A DNA stretch of 64,000 nt from Amylostereum areolatum (lineage: Eukaryota; Basidiomycota; Agaricomycetes; Russulales; Stereaceae). Both the position numbers and the translations under genes were made by a program. Shown here one piece after another: positions 1 to 15,090 of the stretch; the stretch's first letter is position 1; each line of letters opens with the position of its first letter. The notes below the pieces were generated by a model. That model did no database searches and had not been told where the DNA came from. It worked only from the letters and a program-made list of their open reading frames with translations. The stretch is from assembly GCA_012932865.1 (NCBI GenBank), contig SAXG01000069.1, forward strand, positions 1-64,000. The letters run 5' to 3'.

Positions 1-1847
1 AACCATCCGTAAACCCTACGTCGAAGTTGGCGGTGTACAGGTCGTACAAGCTCGACCCAGAGGGACCTGTCTTGGTGAGGTTGGCGGAGCCGGGAACCAT
101 CTTGCGTGACACGGCGCCAAGCTGCGTTTGCGGTGAGGTGTAGTCTATGTACGCGGATGTGATATTTTGATCATTGCGGATCTGACCACGACACACAGAA
201 ATCAGGACGAGCAAAAAACCAGTGAATAAAGTGCGTACGGAGGCTACAATGGTAACGGTCTTCTGGTCCTTGACACAGCTCGCCTCCTGCTGCCACATGA
301 CGGTGTCAGTGAGCGGAAACCCGTTCCCTCCGTTGTCGCCCGTTGTTCTGGTCGGTCGGAAGATTCCTTGTAGTGTACTTTGAACGCAGAGAACCCTGCG
401 GTCGGATCGATCGTTGTGTTGTAGTAGAAGTAGTTGGGGATGCCGAACGGAGACGAGGAAAAGGCGGGGCCAAGTTGCCGAGGCCGTGCAGGCGTCACAT
501 GAAGCACCAGTGCGGTCGGTCCAAGTTATGCTGGTAGCGGTGTCTGTTGAGCGAACAGCGGGTGAGGGCGGGGGAGAAAACGTACTTCACGTCATATTCA
601 TCAGGAGATGCATCGTTGTCCTTGGAGGTGAAAATCTAGAATGTGCATGAGACTTCATGCGTGGAAGGGTTTGACGGCGATACGCACGCGAACATAACCC
701 TCCAGTTTAATCTGGCCACTGGAGGTGATGCTTAGACTAGGACGATACGGTTTCACGGGTATGGGTTGGACGACGTCCCCGAGTTTGACGCCGCTGGGAA
801 CCGTGTCGATCATGCGCGCTAGAACTCCGAGCATTTGTTGGAACACCGTGTTATCGGATGCCAGGGTGCGCATGGTAGCATTGCCGTCGGCGGCAAAAAT
901 TCGAGCATCCGAGTTGGTCGTTTCGTTGAATCCCGTCGCAAGGGCATTCGTCGACGTGCTGCTGTTCACCCACTGGACGGCGCTATAGTCACACCTTCGT
1001 AAATCATCCGACTGAGAAACGAAGAGAGCGGTCATACATATGATTATCGAACTCCTCGAAGGAGTCGTCGAAGTGTTGCATTCCGCTGCTGTTGTCGTCC
1101 TCTGTGGTCTGGTTTCGTACAATGGTAGGGAAGTCCTCTTCATGTACGCCGCCCAAGTATGCCCGCAAGCGACCAAAGCAATCATATCTGTTTGGTTGAA
1201 ACCTTGCTTGGCAAACGACGCTGTGTGAGAGGCAAGGTCTTGCTGAGGCTCCGGAACGCCAGCGACTCCAGCGGACGTTGCGTCAATGCGACCGGCACGA
1301 AGAGGGATCGAGGGACCCGAGCACTGCTTGACGGCAACGACGGAACCAAGAGCAATAAGATCGGACACTGTAGACGCAGACACTCAGATAGTGCAGGATG
1401 AGAAGTAGGGAACAACCTACTCGAGACGTATTTGTTCTGAAATCCCACGAAGAAATTGAAGCTGGAGTTGAATGCATCTCCAACGTTCTCCGCCCTATCC
1501 GTCTCAAACGCAATTGATGCATCAATCCCTCCCGTTCCGGCCGCAACATCCGCTGTCGCCATGTCGTGGTAAGCCCTGAAAGAGACCGTAAGACAGAAAA
1601 AGAGAGGATGAAAAAAAATGACGTACGTGCGCACCCACTCAGCAGCGGCTTGCCTCCCCGACGACCTGTTGTTAGACGGAGCAAAGTCGCACGGCTCAAC
1701 ACCACCGTAGAAACCACCGGTCCCAAATCCGCTGCTCGTCACATAGAGTTCCTCCAGCTGGTCGTAGAGGGGATCAGGCCAGGTATACGCCCTAGAAAGG
1801 GAAGAAAGGGAAGATAGGGCGATGAGACTGGTCGTGAATGGTTTCAT
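1..1847 (-). CDS. Secreted heme peroxidase (plant-peroxidase superfamily), partial, with apparent frameshifts
   Basis: The start is the ATG at 1847. It is followed by a signal-peptide-like N-terminus (MKPFTTSLIALSSLSSLSRA). Exon 1 is 1627-1847, exon 2 is 1421-1575 and exon 3 starts at 1367; the introns are 51-53 nt with GT-AG ends. The distal heme site is seen as R..AAEWVRTAYHDM, with the distal His in AYHD. The proximal site is LVACGHT. This spacing is that of fungal secreted heme peroxidases, which oxidise substrates with H2O2. Right after the proximal His the frame breaks: LGGVHEEDFP continues in another frame (about 1156), as if one base were missing. A further intron then restores the frame for WVNSSTSTNALATG. 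Two more frame changes lie at about 466-469 (a GGGG run on the plus strand) and about 340-352. The C-terminus continues off the left edge. It is either a decaying gene or assembly indels. Confidence 0.8.
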
Positions 1848-4721
1848 TGCCGAAAATCCTGAAAAAGAGAGTAGAGGATAAAGAAGGATGGGGAAGGAGA
1901 TCAAGAGCAGGGGCCTTTTTGTAGTGTGCAGCGACCCTTGACGGTCTTGCAACACCGCCAGGAAGCGGATGTATCATATGGTGCCCGCATTGGTTTTTTG
2001 CAACTCGGGAGACGGTTGTTGGCGGTAGACCATTTAGCCGCTCAGGGTCTACACGACAAGTCTGCAGTTTCCAATCCGGCCCGTAGACCGGGCGGGCTGG
2101 CCGTTATAATAATAGAATGCGTTCGCCGAGGTTCGCCGCTCAATCTGAGGCTTCTGAGCGCGTTGTAAGTACTAGATCATTGTACATACTTACAACGTCG
2201 CAATGCGCTTGACACGTACTGGCCATGATTCGCCCCATTTCACGTAGTGCAGATACTGTAGCTGCTCCGGCCGTGTGCCGATTCGGTATACGCTTCCGTT
2301 CTGTCATGTCATCCATATGAACTACATGGCGCCGTCTGTATTTGATGTAACGCATCAACCTCACTGCAGACCGAGTAGAGACCTTCGACTCAGCAATAGC
2401 TACAGTGTTCAGTCCCTCTTTGATTTGACGATGCTCATGAACTTTGGTTTCGATAATTCTAGACGATGAACTATGATGAACCCGTCAATCACGATACGCA
2501 ATCGAAAATATGGGCAACTTGCCTTGTTTATCCGCCTTGCTTTTCACTGAATGAATCACCGTGACATTCTGCCCACCCGAGAGCCGACGGGAACGAAGAA
2601 CCGAGGAACCTTTGGACACCAAAGATGCTGGGAGACCGTTGATGCTGATCGGAATACTCGTAGGACGTGTCTTCGCCTCCTGGCTTGAGCGGAGCGCTGC
2701 GGGTCGTCCGTATCTGGTCCTGGGAGAAGCCAACTTGAATCGCTCTGTCGACGAGATAGATGGGTCGCTGTGCTCGATAGAAGAAAGGGATCGCCGAGGG
2801 GGGTTATCCTTGGGGAACACGGAGTGAAGACAGGCGCCATATTGGGTAACTGCGTCCACTGAGATGTCGATGGACTTGGTGAGGATAGAGTCACGGCCGT
2901 GAGGCTTATTCCGATCGCCGATTACCCGGCGAGATGGGCGGTGAGCGGCGGGCACAAGTGGTACCACCAACTCGGGTTGTCCTCGTTCTCGGGTAGTGTC
3001 CTCCGTGTCGACCGCAAGATGCACGGGGGACGGGAGACTTGCTCAGATGAGGAGGGCCGAGGAGGCCATTCTTCAACAAGGGCAGAACAAGGCAGAACGG
3101 GGGCAGTGATAACCGTTATGCGAGAAGGAGCGTCTCGCGTGACAACGATGTGCGGCTCGGGTGGAGGGATGGCGAGGTTGACAATGCCTTTAGACACGAG
3201 TTCGCGTTTGACGATGGTGGGGTCGAGGGGAGATCGCGTGTGGAAGATCATCTCGGTGCGCCGATGCTGACCTGGAGCATCGTCGATCCTTCCAGGTCCT
3301 CCTCCTCGCAGTGTACGGCATAGACTCGACCGTCGCTGGTGCCGTGGGTATAGGCGGGAGGCTGAGCACCCAGCAATTCATCCGAATAAGATGCGGAGAA
3401 AGAATGGAGAAGTGCTATGCTATGTGCTGAGATAGAGACTGGCGAGCTGTGATAAGAAGGGGGGAGGGGTGGAGTGTGCCTCGCTGCTCATGGATAGGTA
3501 GCTTGACGTTGGCGACGTAGCAATGGCGGTCGGTGGTCGGCTGAGGATAGGTCAGGGAAGATCCCTTGCGATTGGCAGTTGGCGTGGGTCATGAACCCGA
3601 TTGAACAAAGATGGTATGTGTTTCGTTCCTTTGCGAGATGAGAAGGAAGGACGTCTAGTGGAATGTAGGAGAGGATAGGGAGGTGTAGCCATCGTCCTTT
3701 CCAGTTCTGATGATTGTCGAGGTTTGACGGAATGGAGGCGTCTGGATGGTTTGCCTAGCAGACCTGGTTTCGTCAGAGCCAGCGGCGTCGTGGACTCTTC
3801 GCTTGGAGCTTGCTTTTACCAGACAAAGATATCTTGTCACCAGAGGTACCGGAGATTATGCGGCGTGCAAGCGTTGTCACATCCGAAAGGACTAGCGATG
3901 GGTGGGTTGCCTGGCGAGGAAAACGAGGAAGACGAGGAAGACTACTGAGTTTGACAAACCGGTAGTCCCAGATGTCGTGAATTTGTTGCGTGATGTTTGT
4001 GGGTAGGCAGAGGTCGTCATTGAAGATACTTGACCAGCGGCGGGAAGCGAAGAAAACGAGTGGACACTGGACAGGAGAGTAGCAAACGGCCAGTGGACGA
4101 GATGGTAGTGCCAACTAGCCTCGTACTTACGGGGAAATCAAGGCGTGCTGGCGAGGGGGAACGAGTAGAGACAGACAAATAGAGATGTGGTGGGCGGTCC
4201 GCGCGAGTGCAGAAGACAAGGACACTTGAGAGTTTCAACATGTCTCTCGGCGTTCGCCGACTACTACCTTTCCCGCATGTCAAGACACTGAACATGTGGT
4301 CCCGTCTTCGATCTTGAAGCCAGTCCAATGAGATAACGAATCCAAACTATCATAGGATAGGGAATAGCAATAACGATACAAATCAGTATAACGCTTTCTC
4401 CCTCTGAACTTGAACTTCTCCGGGCGCCCTTCACTGTCGGACATCGTCTCCAGCTGCCTCCCTTCGTGTGCTCGCGACTCTGATCTTCTCTAACATTTGG
4501 TTCGCTTTGCCCCTCTTTACATCACAAGTAGCCGTCGGTGGTGATGAACGTTGGCTCCTGGGAAAGCGCGCGGCGGCGGAAGTGTGAGCGTTTGTAGGTG
4601 TTTAGGAAGATGCTTCCCTGCAGAGAATTCCCCGCCATTGCCAGCGTCCAAGACCTTTCTAAGCATGGTCATATTCACAGCGGTGAGACTGAACCAGGCC
4701 AAGATTCCACGTGTCGCGCCA
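1848..4721. other. Stretch with no confident gene
   Basis: About 2.9 kb between the peroxidase start and the Myb-like gene. Minus-strand open frames of 60-180 codons occur here (for example 2485-3024 and 2922-3251), rich in Pro, Ser and Arg. None shows a recognisable domain, and I could not join them into a convincing spliced gene. A poorly conserved gene on the minus strand remains possible. Confidence 0.4.
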
Positions 4722-5535
4722 TCACCAAGGGAGCGAGGGGGGGACGTTAGGCATGCTTGCGGGTGAAGGGTACGCTGGTGAATACAGCGATGAGAACATC
4801 GCACAAATATATTCTGGGGATAGCGTACACGGGTGACGAGCGTAACGAGGAGCTGTATCGCAGAGCTTGTTGGACACCAGGGGAGGTACCACCTTCGGCT
4901 GGGCTATTGAAATGGCCTTGTGGATGGTGATGAGGGACTGCATGTCGATATGACGATAGTCGTGCTGAACACCGGGCGTAGACTTGAAAGTGGACATGGA
5001 GCTGGGATCTACTCCGTCGACCTCGTCTGCCATCCACGGTACTGTGGCTCGGTGCCAGCAATCCCATACTGATCTTGGTTCTCTGACGATGGTTGAGTTG
5101 TACCGGTCCGCAACGTGGGTCCAGTTGATACTGAGATCGACTGTGTGAGCAGATACAGCTGCTAAAAGTCGGAGGTACTCGTCAATCGACCAGGGGTGTT
5201 TCGACGAGGTATTGGTAGGGGTTGGGAGGTGCGGGAGGCGGGTCATGGCGAGTAGGTCCAGTGATGAAGTCCTCAGGAAATACATTCTTCGGCAGATGCT
5301 CTGCGCTTGGGGAATTCTGGAATGCAGGGACCGCGTAGTACTCCGACCGTGCAGAGCTCGGCTGGAGGGTAGCTGACCTTGCACTGCGGGGGCCCGAGTC
5401 GACGGAAGTGGCCCACGACGTGAACGACGAAGTAGTGGTCGAGGAGTCGAGTGGACCTGGAGATAAGGCATTTGATTCCGAACTACGCCTTGTCCTGCGT
5501 TTACGAGTTTTCGTCCCGCGACCCGCGTGAACCAT
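4722..5535 (-). CDS. Putative Myb/SANT-like DNA-binding protein, frame-disrupted
   Basis: The minus-strand frame starting at ATG 5535 encodes a basic, Ser-rich N-terminus (MVHAGRGTKTRKRRTRRSS). It stops soon after entering a Pro-rich stretch. A second minus frame (ATG 5246) then gives a segment with WSIDEYLRLL and, about 35 residues on, SVWDCWHRA. This Trp spacing is like a single Myb/SANT repeat. No intron with proper ends joins the two frames, so a one-base indel near 5214-5245 (C-runs on the coding strand) is the simplest link. The 3' end is unclear; the frame runs to 4722, and an alternative spliced end near 4517 is possible. The assignment rests on one weak motif. Confidence 0.35.
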
Positions 5536-6099
5536 GGCAGATTAGCGGTGAACGAGATTGGAGGACGCAGTGAGACGCACTGGAGTGTCAGCGGCGGGGG
5601 CCGCTTTTTATTCCTGACCTTGATTGTTGGGGGAATTGTTCTCCATTCGACAGCCGCAGACGATCTGGTTCCGTGTGGATCAAAGCGGTCCAAGACGCCT
5701 TCGACCATCGCGGTTCACCACCAGGCTACTCTGTTGACATAGAATAACGTTCCGACCGACGAGAAGAACAAACTGGGAGACATACCGGGATAGCAGCCAA
5801 AGAGAGCACGACAAAAGATGACCAGGGACGCATCTTCAACATACGTTTCACTGCCAGGTTTTTGAGAGCAAGCTGTCTATTGTCTTGCACAACACCGCCC
5901 GGGGCTCGGACAAAGTACGCGTGTGACCGCGACGTTGCGCGTCCCGTCACCGGTCACTTTTTGTGACTCTTCGGCGAGGAGCCCTTTCTTTCCGCGACTC
6001 GACCTCGACTGACTCTTCGTTTTCTTCTTTTCCTCGCCCCCGAATTCTTTCGACATTACACAGGCTACATACACTCGAAAGTAATCCCACACCTTCAAA
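5536..6099. promoter_or_regulatory. Divergent intergenic region upstream of PRP43
   Basis: 564 bp between the Myb-like gene (minus) and the PRP43 start (plus). It has pyrimidine-rich tracts at about 6000-6055, just upstream of PRP43, as is common in basidiomycete promoters and 5' leaders. No gene was identified in it. Confidence 0.35.
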
Positions 6100-8951
<2,852 letters not shown>

Positions 8952-9104
8952 AGCGTACAACATTATTTGCGAATCAGGTGTACCAGCTTTTGATTATTGA
9001 TCGCGAATGAGCTGTTCTTGTCAATGTAAAATCAGAGATGTTATTCGCATCGAGGATTTCGGGATAAGTCTCGCATATGTGGATGGTACACCTGATATAT
9101 AAAT

Positions 9105-10264
9105 TCAGTATCCCGCCTTCTTATTACTCTCATCGACGAGGCCCTTGACGCATTGTGCGATTTCGACAGCGCCCTATGGAACCAAGCATCAACCAGCTAT
9201 TATCATGGCAAGGTCGAGAAATTAACCGACGGGTGTATCGCTATGTACGCATATAGATACCTCGCTCACTCCCTGGCCAATATGCAGGAGGGAGCCGGAC
9301 TTCGTTGTTACTTGGTGAGTCTCAAGCATCGTGGTGACCTGTTCTCTCATCGACATCTACACAGTTTGAAACATGGGGAAGAAGGGCGCACACGTTGACG
9401 GACAGTTTCCTGTGATACTGGATCGTGTTTCTTAGTGATAAGCAGCTTCCCAGTCTCGTCGTACTGCATATCTGCAAACCATTCTACAGATTGATGTCAG
9501 GTAACAGAGCACATGAGACTAGCGTGAGCTTGCCTGCGATGAAGGGTACTCCTGCCTCCTTCGCTACTTGCTGATGCATAGTACCCGCGAGGCCCATGAA
9601 AGAAACGAGATGATCAGCGGTGGAGAAAGCTTTGCAAACCCCAACGGCAGCACGGGCCAAAAGAAACGATCGTGATGTTTGGCCGTAAATCGCGCCGTGC
9701 GGCTTGATCTAAACGTGCGTGTGCGTGAGGATGGGGAAGGGAATGCGAAGGAAATAAAAACAAACGTGGTTGAGCCTGATATTGTGGGGCAGGAGAAAGC
9801 CGGCGAGGGCGCCCACTTGGTACGTGAAGCAATTAGCGAGCTCATCCTGAGTTGGACGGTTCGAACGTCAGGATACAACTATAGAGTAGATAAAAAATAT
9901 ATACAGGTTCGATGGCCATTTCGCGGCGCCCAAAACCCTGGTGATCGGGGAGAGATGGATGAGCGCCGATGAGAACATTGTTGGCAACCGCAAGATCGAC
10001 AGTCTGTTTCATGATATTGAAGTCGCTAGCGTGGAAGCCGCATGCAATGTTGGCGAGGTGGATAGTTTTCATAAGGCCTTCATCATCGCCCTGTTATGTG
10101 CCCGACCTTAGATAGCGCAGAACTGGGGACGTGGGAACGGCGTACCATGGTGTAGAGGGAGTAACCCTAGCCAAGAGATGCAGAAAGTGTGCTGCACGGA
10201 GAAGAGACAGACTCACCTCTCCCATGTCGCAGTTTACGGTCGCCTTGAGTGGTTGGATGGTCAT
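9105..10264 (-). CDS. lamB: LamB/YcsF family protein (PxpA-like 5-oxoprolinase subunit A / lactam utilisation protein)
   Basis: Eight exons on the minus strand: 10217-10264, 10146-10166, 9905-10090, 9766-9846, 9534-9708, 9392-9483, 9231-9356 and 9105-9173. All junctions are in frame and give 265 aa, the normal family length. Family signatures are VNCDMGEG, GDDEGLMK, NIACGFHASD, IKPHGAIYG, GLAGTMHQ, EWFADMQYD and SICVHSDTPGAV. Exon 2 is only 21 nt (GYSLYTM). The intron after 9534 has a GC donor (CAG then GCAAGC) with a normal AG acceptor. The family is named for Aspergillus lamB (lactam use) and bacterial YcsF; bacterial PxpA acts with PxpB/PxpC in ATP-driven 5-oxoproline opening. The divergent neighbour carries PxpB/C-type domains, so the two probably work together, likely in the cytosol. 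The exact substrate (pyrrolidinone, 5-oxoproline or other) is inferred. Confidence 0.93.
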
Positions 10265-10387
10265 GGGGGAAAGCAAGATACGATACGGACCGAAGGAACG
10301 AGACACCGGGGAAACTTATAGGATAGTAAAGGTTAGTGGCTCCTTATCTAGCCCCATTTCCCCACCCCACCCTCGACATTCCTAACC
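10265..10387. promoter_or_regulatory. Bidirectional promoter of the lamB / carboxylase pair with GATA sites
   Basis: Only 123 bp separate the two start codons. A consensus HGATAR site lies on the minus strand at 10344-10349 (TTATCT on plus), and three further GATA cores lie between about 10275 and 10325. Fungal AreA/NIT2-type GATA factors activate nitrogen-source genes, so joint nitrogen control is plausible; this is inferred from motif only. Confidence 0.55.
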
Positions 10388-13300
10388 ATGACCGCGACGA
10401 GTGAACACAAGCTCTTCGTCGCAAATCGTGGCGAGATCGCCGTTCGCATTGTCCGCACCGCCCACAAACTCGGCATACCGACCATCGCCATTTACACTCC
10501 CGCCGACGCCCTTTCCCCGCATGTCTCCCTCGCCACCGAGGCCGTTGCTCTGCAGCTCCGTGAGGGGCAGAATGACGCTTCTCCATACCTCGATGGGAAG
10601 TCGCTCGTGGCCATCGCAAAGCAACTGGGTGCGACCCTTGTCCATCCTGGCTATGGCTTCCTCAGCGAGAACGCCTCCTTTGCCCAAGCGGTCCTGGATG
10701 CAGGTATCACGTTCCTTGGACCAAGACCTCAGACCATGGAGATCATGGGGCTCAAGCATCAAGCGCGCGCGATCGCGGTCAAGGCAGGTGTGAATGTCGT
10801 TCCAGGAGGTGACGGCGAAGGTCTACTTGAGACGACCGACGACGCGATCAGTGTAGCAGATGATATCGGTTATCCGGTTCTTATCAAAAGCACGGCAGGA
10901 GGTGGAGGAATGGGCATGGTAGTTTGCAATGATGAGGGTGAGTTGAAGGAGCAGTTCGAGGCAACGCGGCAGCGAGCGGAGGTGCGTTCAATGTTTGGCG
11001 CCAACTCGTCGCGTCGCGCCTGACGCGGGTTGCAGACGCTCTTCCACAACGATGGCGTATTTCTCGAACGATACTACGCATCGGCTCGACATATCGAGGT
11101 CCAGGTACGTCAATTTACTTATACGCACGCTCGCGAGTCTGAGGACACGCGTTTAGATTTTTGGCAACGGCGATGGCCATGTCATTCACATGGGCGAGCG
11201 CGAGTGCAGTCTTCAGAGGCGACATCAAAAGGTCCTAGAGGAGTCTCCCAGCCCTTTTCTTGCAACACGTAAAGGTGCGCTTAGCTTGGAATAAGCATAA
11301 TTCTTGCATAATAAACCTCGCTTCCAGATTTGCGCGATGAAATCTGCGCTGCTGCAGTCCGCCTGTGTGAGGCGATCAAGTATGGCTCTGCTGGTGAGTA
11401 CAAAGCCCGGTTCGTTTCCTGTCCAATTTCCAATGTTGCGATGAAGGTACCGTCGAGTTCTTGGTGGACGACCCGTCTGGCGCATATTTTTTCTTGGAGA
11501 TGAACGCCCGCGTTCAGGTAGAGCATCCTGTGACCGAAGAGACACACCCTCAGCTCGACCTCGTGGAGCTCATGATCCTCCAGGGCATTGCGGAACACCA
11601 AGGGACTTTCCTTCCTGCATCTTCTCCTCTGCTTCAGCAAGCCAAGTATGATGTTACCCAACCTATTCACGCGATCGAAGCCCGCATATATGCCGAAAAT
11701 CCAGCAGAAGGATTTCGTCCATCCCCTGGAACATTGCAACATGTTGACTTTTCCGTGGATAAAACTCTTCCAGAGTGGCTGCGCGTGGACACTTGGGTAG
11801 GGCCTTTTCCTTTCCCCCTACTATGTGTGCTGAAGATTGTTGTAGGTATCTACGGGGACAACTGTCACTCCCTTCTTCGATCCCTTGGTAGCTAAGCTCA
11901 TCGTGAAGGCCGCAACCCGTTCGGAGGCCCTAACACGGCTCGCAGAAAGTTTGGCTTCTATTAAAGTACAGGGCCCACCGACGAATATCTCTTACCTGTT
12001 GTTCCTCCTCTCACATCCTACCGTTCTGACTGGAGCAACGACGACACGCCTTCTCAGCAACGTTTTGTTTGCTCCCACAGCAATCACGATTGAACACCCC
12101 GGTCTTTCCACCCTCGTGCAAGATCTCCCAGGCCGCCCACAGATGCTTCACGGTATTCCTCCATCGGGCCCCATGGACGTCCATGCCCATGCCGTGGCGA
12201 GTGTTCTGGCAGGGAACCCACCTGAGACCGAAGCTCTCGAGATCATCTCCGTCCGTGGTGCCGAATTTCGTGCACGGTTCTGGGTGCCGAGTGTCATCGG
12301 CATTGCCGGCGGCCGTTCTACGACGGTCATTAATGTAAACGGTCAACGGGTGAGCGCATCTTGGGCTCGCTTGATCGTACCGGCTGGTGGGATACTTGAG
12401 ATCACCGAGGAGGGTGCCCCGGAAGGGGGTGGATTTAGGGTGTATGTTGCCGTTAAGGGCGGATTCCCGGATATTCCTTTGTATCTGGGGTCAAAGAGCA
12501 CGAGCATGGGCTATGGAGGCTACCAGGTATGCTTGCCTTTGTCCTACTCGTACACATGCTAACCGGGTTGCTGTTAGGGTCGAGCCCTCGCCCCAGGCGA
12601 TCAAATAACCATCGGTTCATATACCCCGACACCGTCTGACACCGTCTTCACACTCCCGAGAACATTCCTACCTTTTTATCCTACTAGCTGGACGCTCCAT
12701 GTTCTTCCCGGCCCTCAAGATGATCCGTCATTTCTATCACCTGCCGGGAACGCCAAGTTCTACAACACCACCTGGACTGTGAGCTCCAGCAGTAACCGCA
12801 TGGGCATGCGTCTCTCTCCGACCTCCTCCCTAGCATCAAATGAACGTGCAATTCTTTGGGCGAGAAAGACTGGAGGCGAAGGTGGATCGCATCCCAGCAA
12901 CATTCTTGACAACGCCTATGCGCGGGGAAGCGTGAACGTGAACGGAGATACGCCGGTCATCTTGGGATGTGAAGGACCTGACATGGGCGGGTATGTGTGT
13001 TTGTGCGTTGTCTCCGAGGCGGATATGTAGGTTACTTTGGTACTATTGGTGGTGTCAGTGCTGATCAGCTCGTGGATTTACAGATGGAAACTCGGACAGC
13101 TGAGTCCCGGAACCACACTACGATTTAAGCGAGTTTCCTGGGCGAAGGCACGGGAGGTCAAAGCGAAGAATGAACACTGGTTGGCGGCCTTACGTTCATA
13201 CATCGAAGGCCAGAGTTCGCTAGATGCAGCCCCACTAGATGACTGGCCAGACGAACAAGACCATGCGCAAGACGCAAGGCTACGTGTGATAACAGAACCT

Positions 13301-15090
13301 GGTCGCCCGGAGGTCGCCTTTCGTCAGGTAAACTGGGTGATTATCAACGGAAAGTTGCAGGCTCAATTCGCTGTACTAGGCTGGTGATTCAGGTATCCTG
13401 GTAGAATATGGGCCCATGACCCTCGACTTCAGTATGCGCGCTCGTATCCAAGCTTTTGAGACGGCGGTGCTCTCGAGAAGTATTCCCGGGATCATTGGTT
13501 TTGCGCCCTGTATTCGGTCGACCATGGTTTGCCATCCTTTGCTTACTTTCCAAACTTTCATCGTATCCTGACTTGTCACATAGTGTTATTTCGATACCGA
13601 TGTCATCTCTCAGGCTTCCCTCCTCAATATTCTTGTGGAAGTTGAAGCCGCCCTCCCTTCATCAACACATGGCATGTCATTCCCTGGTCGTCGCATCACG
13701 CTTCCCATTGTCCTTGACGATCGGTGGAGCCGCGAGGCGCTAGACCGGTATATGCAGACAACGCGGAACAGGGCCGTGTACTTGCCAAGTAATGTTGAGT
13801 ATCTCGCCAAAAATAACGGTTTGGACAGCAAAGACCACGCGTTGAAGAAACTTGTGGGCACAGATTTCGTGAGTGGCCCCTCTTCGGGAGAGCGTTATAT
13901 AGATCAGGCTGACATTCTCTGTAGCTTATTTTTGGCGTTGGATTTTATGCGGCATGCCCGTTCCTCGTCCCTGTATGCAATATCGTTCTTCGTGAGCCTG
14001 CGGTTACTGAAGGGATAATGTAGATCGACCCACGCTGTCGCCTGGTCGGACAGAAGATGAACCCTTCGCGGACCTATACTCCTCGTGTATTGTGCCTTCT
14101 ATGACACTACTAGATCGCGTACTAACGTACCCTTCAGGGTTCTATCGGGATCGCAGGGCCTACCTCCGCGATATATCCCGTCGATTCGCCGGGCGGGTAT
14201 CAGCTGTACGGACGTACGCTACCTGGGTGGCATATGTGGGGCAGGGGAAAGGATCTCGACCCAGAGAGACCATGGCTGTTTAGACCATTTGACCAGGTGC
14301 GTCGCGCGTAACCTGCGAAAGCTGTGAAGCTGAAAGAACGGTGGTTTGGAAGGTTCATTTTGAGCCAGTCAGCGAGACGGAGTACACGGAGGTGAAGCCT
14401 TCCTTCACCGTGTTCACTTGTCTCTTGACCTAACGAAACTTAGATGGAGAAGGATTTCGATATGGGGAGATACGCGTTCAAGGCAAGTCTTTCGAAGTGC
14501 GAAATCCAAGTCCAGCATACCAAGTAACCTGGATATAGATTGAACCTGCAGTATTCTCCATGTCCGACTATGATGCCTTCGTCGAGACAATTAAAGAAGA
14601 TACTCGCGTATGTCGCGAGCGACAGTCGGAAGGAACGGCGAGAGAGGAGGCTCGGTGTGTATATCCGGTCATTCCTTCATAAGGTCAGATCTGACATGTT
14701 TGAGCCTCTAGGGAGTGGCGGCTTCTTCGTGAGTGGGAAGATGAACAGCGAAAAGCCAACGCCAAGACCGATTTATCTGTTGTTGACAGTATGTTATTTC
14801 CTCAAAAGGTTCCGTTGTTTGTGGCCTTATCTCCTCCTTTGCCATCAGGTCTATCCTCCGCACATACAGTCGTATCTTCCCTGTCTGCGTCCATTTGGAG
14901 GATCAAATGTCAACCGGGCGACGTTGTCAAGTCTCCAGATGAAACCCTTGTCATACTGGAAGCTATGAAGACGGAGATTGCTATCAAGGCAGGTGCGGAG
15001 AATGTGGGAAGAACGGTGAAGGGATTTGGGAAGGGCGTGATAGAAGGCTCTGTGGTGGGTGCTGGAGATATTCTTGTGGTTTTCGAGTGA
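10388..15090 (+). CDS. Urea-carboxylase-like biotin-dependent enzyme without amidase domain (LamA-type)
   Basis: Eighteen exons give an unbroken 1,261 aa: 10388-10981, 11036-11104, 11157-11274, 11328-11393, 11447-11796, 11846-12526, 12578-13026, 13084-13327, 13380-13526, 13584-13868, 13925-13972, 14024-14086, 14138-14296, 14353-14391, 14444-14482, 14539-14654, 14712-14788 and 14849-15090. Domain order: biotin carboxylase ([25 protein letters not shown]-grasp [21 protein letters not shown]); AHS2/CT_A_B (KipA/PxpC type; GIPPSGPMD to [10 protein letters not shown]); AHS1/CT_C_D (KipI/PxpB type; LVEYGPM to [11 protein letters not shown]); C-terminal biotinyl domain with EAMKTE, biotin Lys about residue 1222. 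This matches the carboxylase part of yeast Dur1,2 but lacks allophanate hydrolase. The intron after 14482 has a GC donor. Paired with the LamB gene, it more likely acts on a lactam or 5-oxoproline than on urea; plain urea carboxylase is the alternative. Confidence 0.92.

Noticed and set aside
2485..3251. Minus-strand gene of 110-180 codons
   Set aside because: No domain, no convincing splice partners and overlapping frames of similar length; left as unassigned.
9153..9398. Plus-strand open frame of 81 codons
   Set aside because: It is antisense to the last exons of lamB, whose eight-exon structure explains the same bases better.
13027..13083. A 36-nt intron with retained VTLVLLVVS reading in the carboxylase
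   Set aside because: Using 13027-13083 as the intron gives the conserved ...SEADIWKLGQL sequence and a normal 57-nt length.
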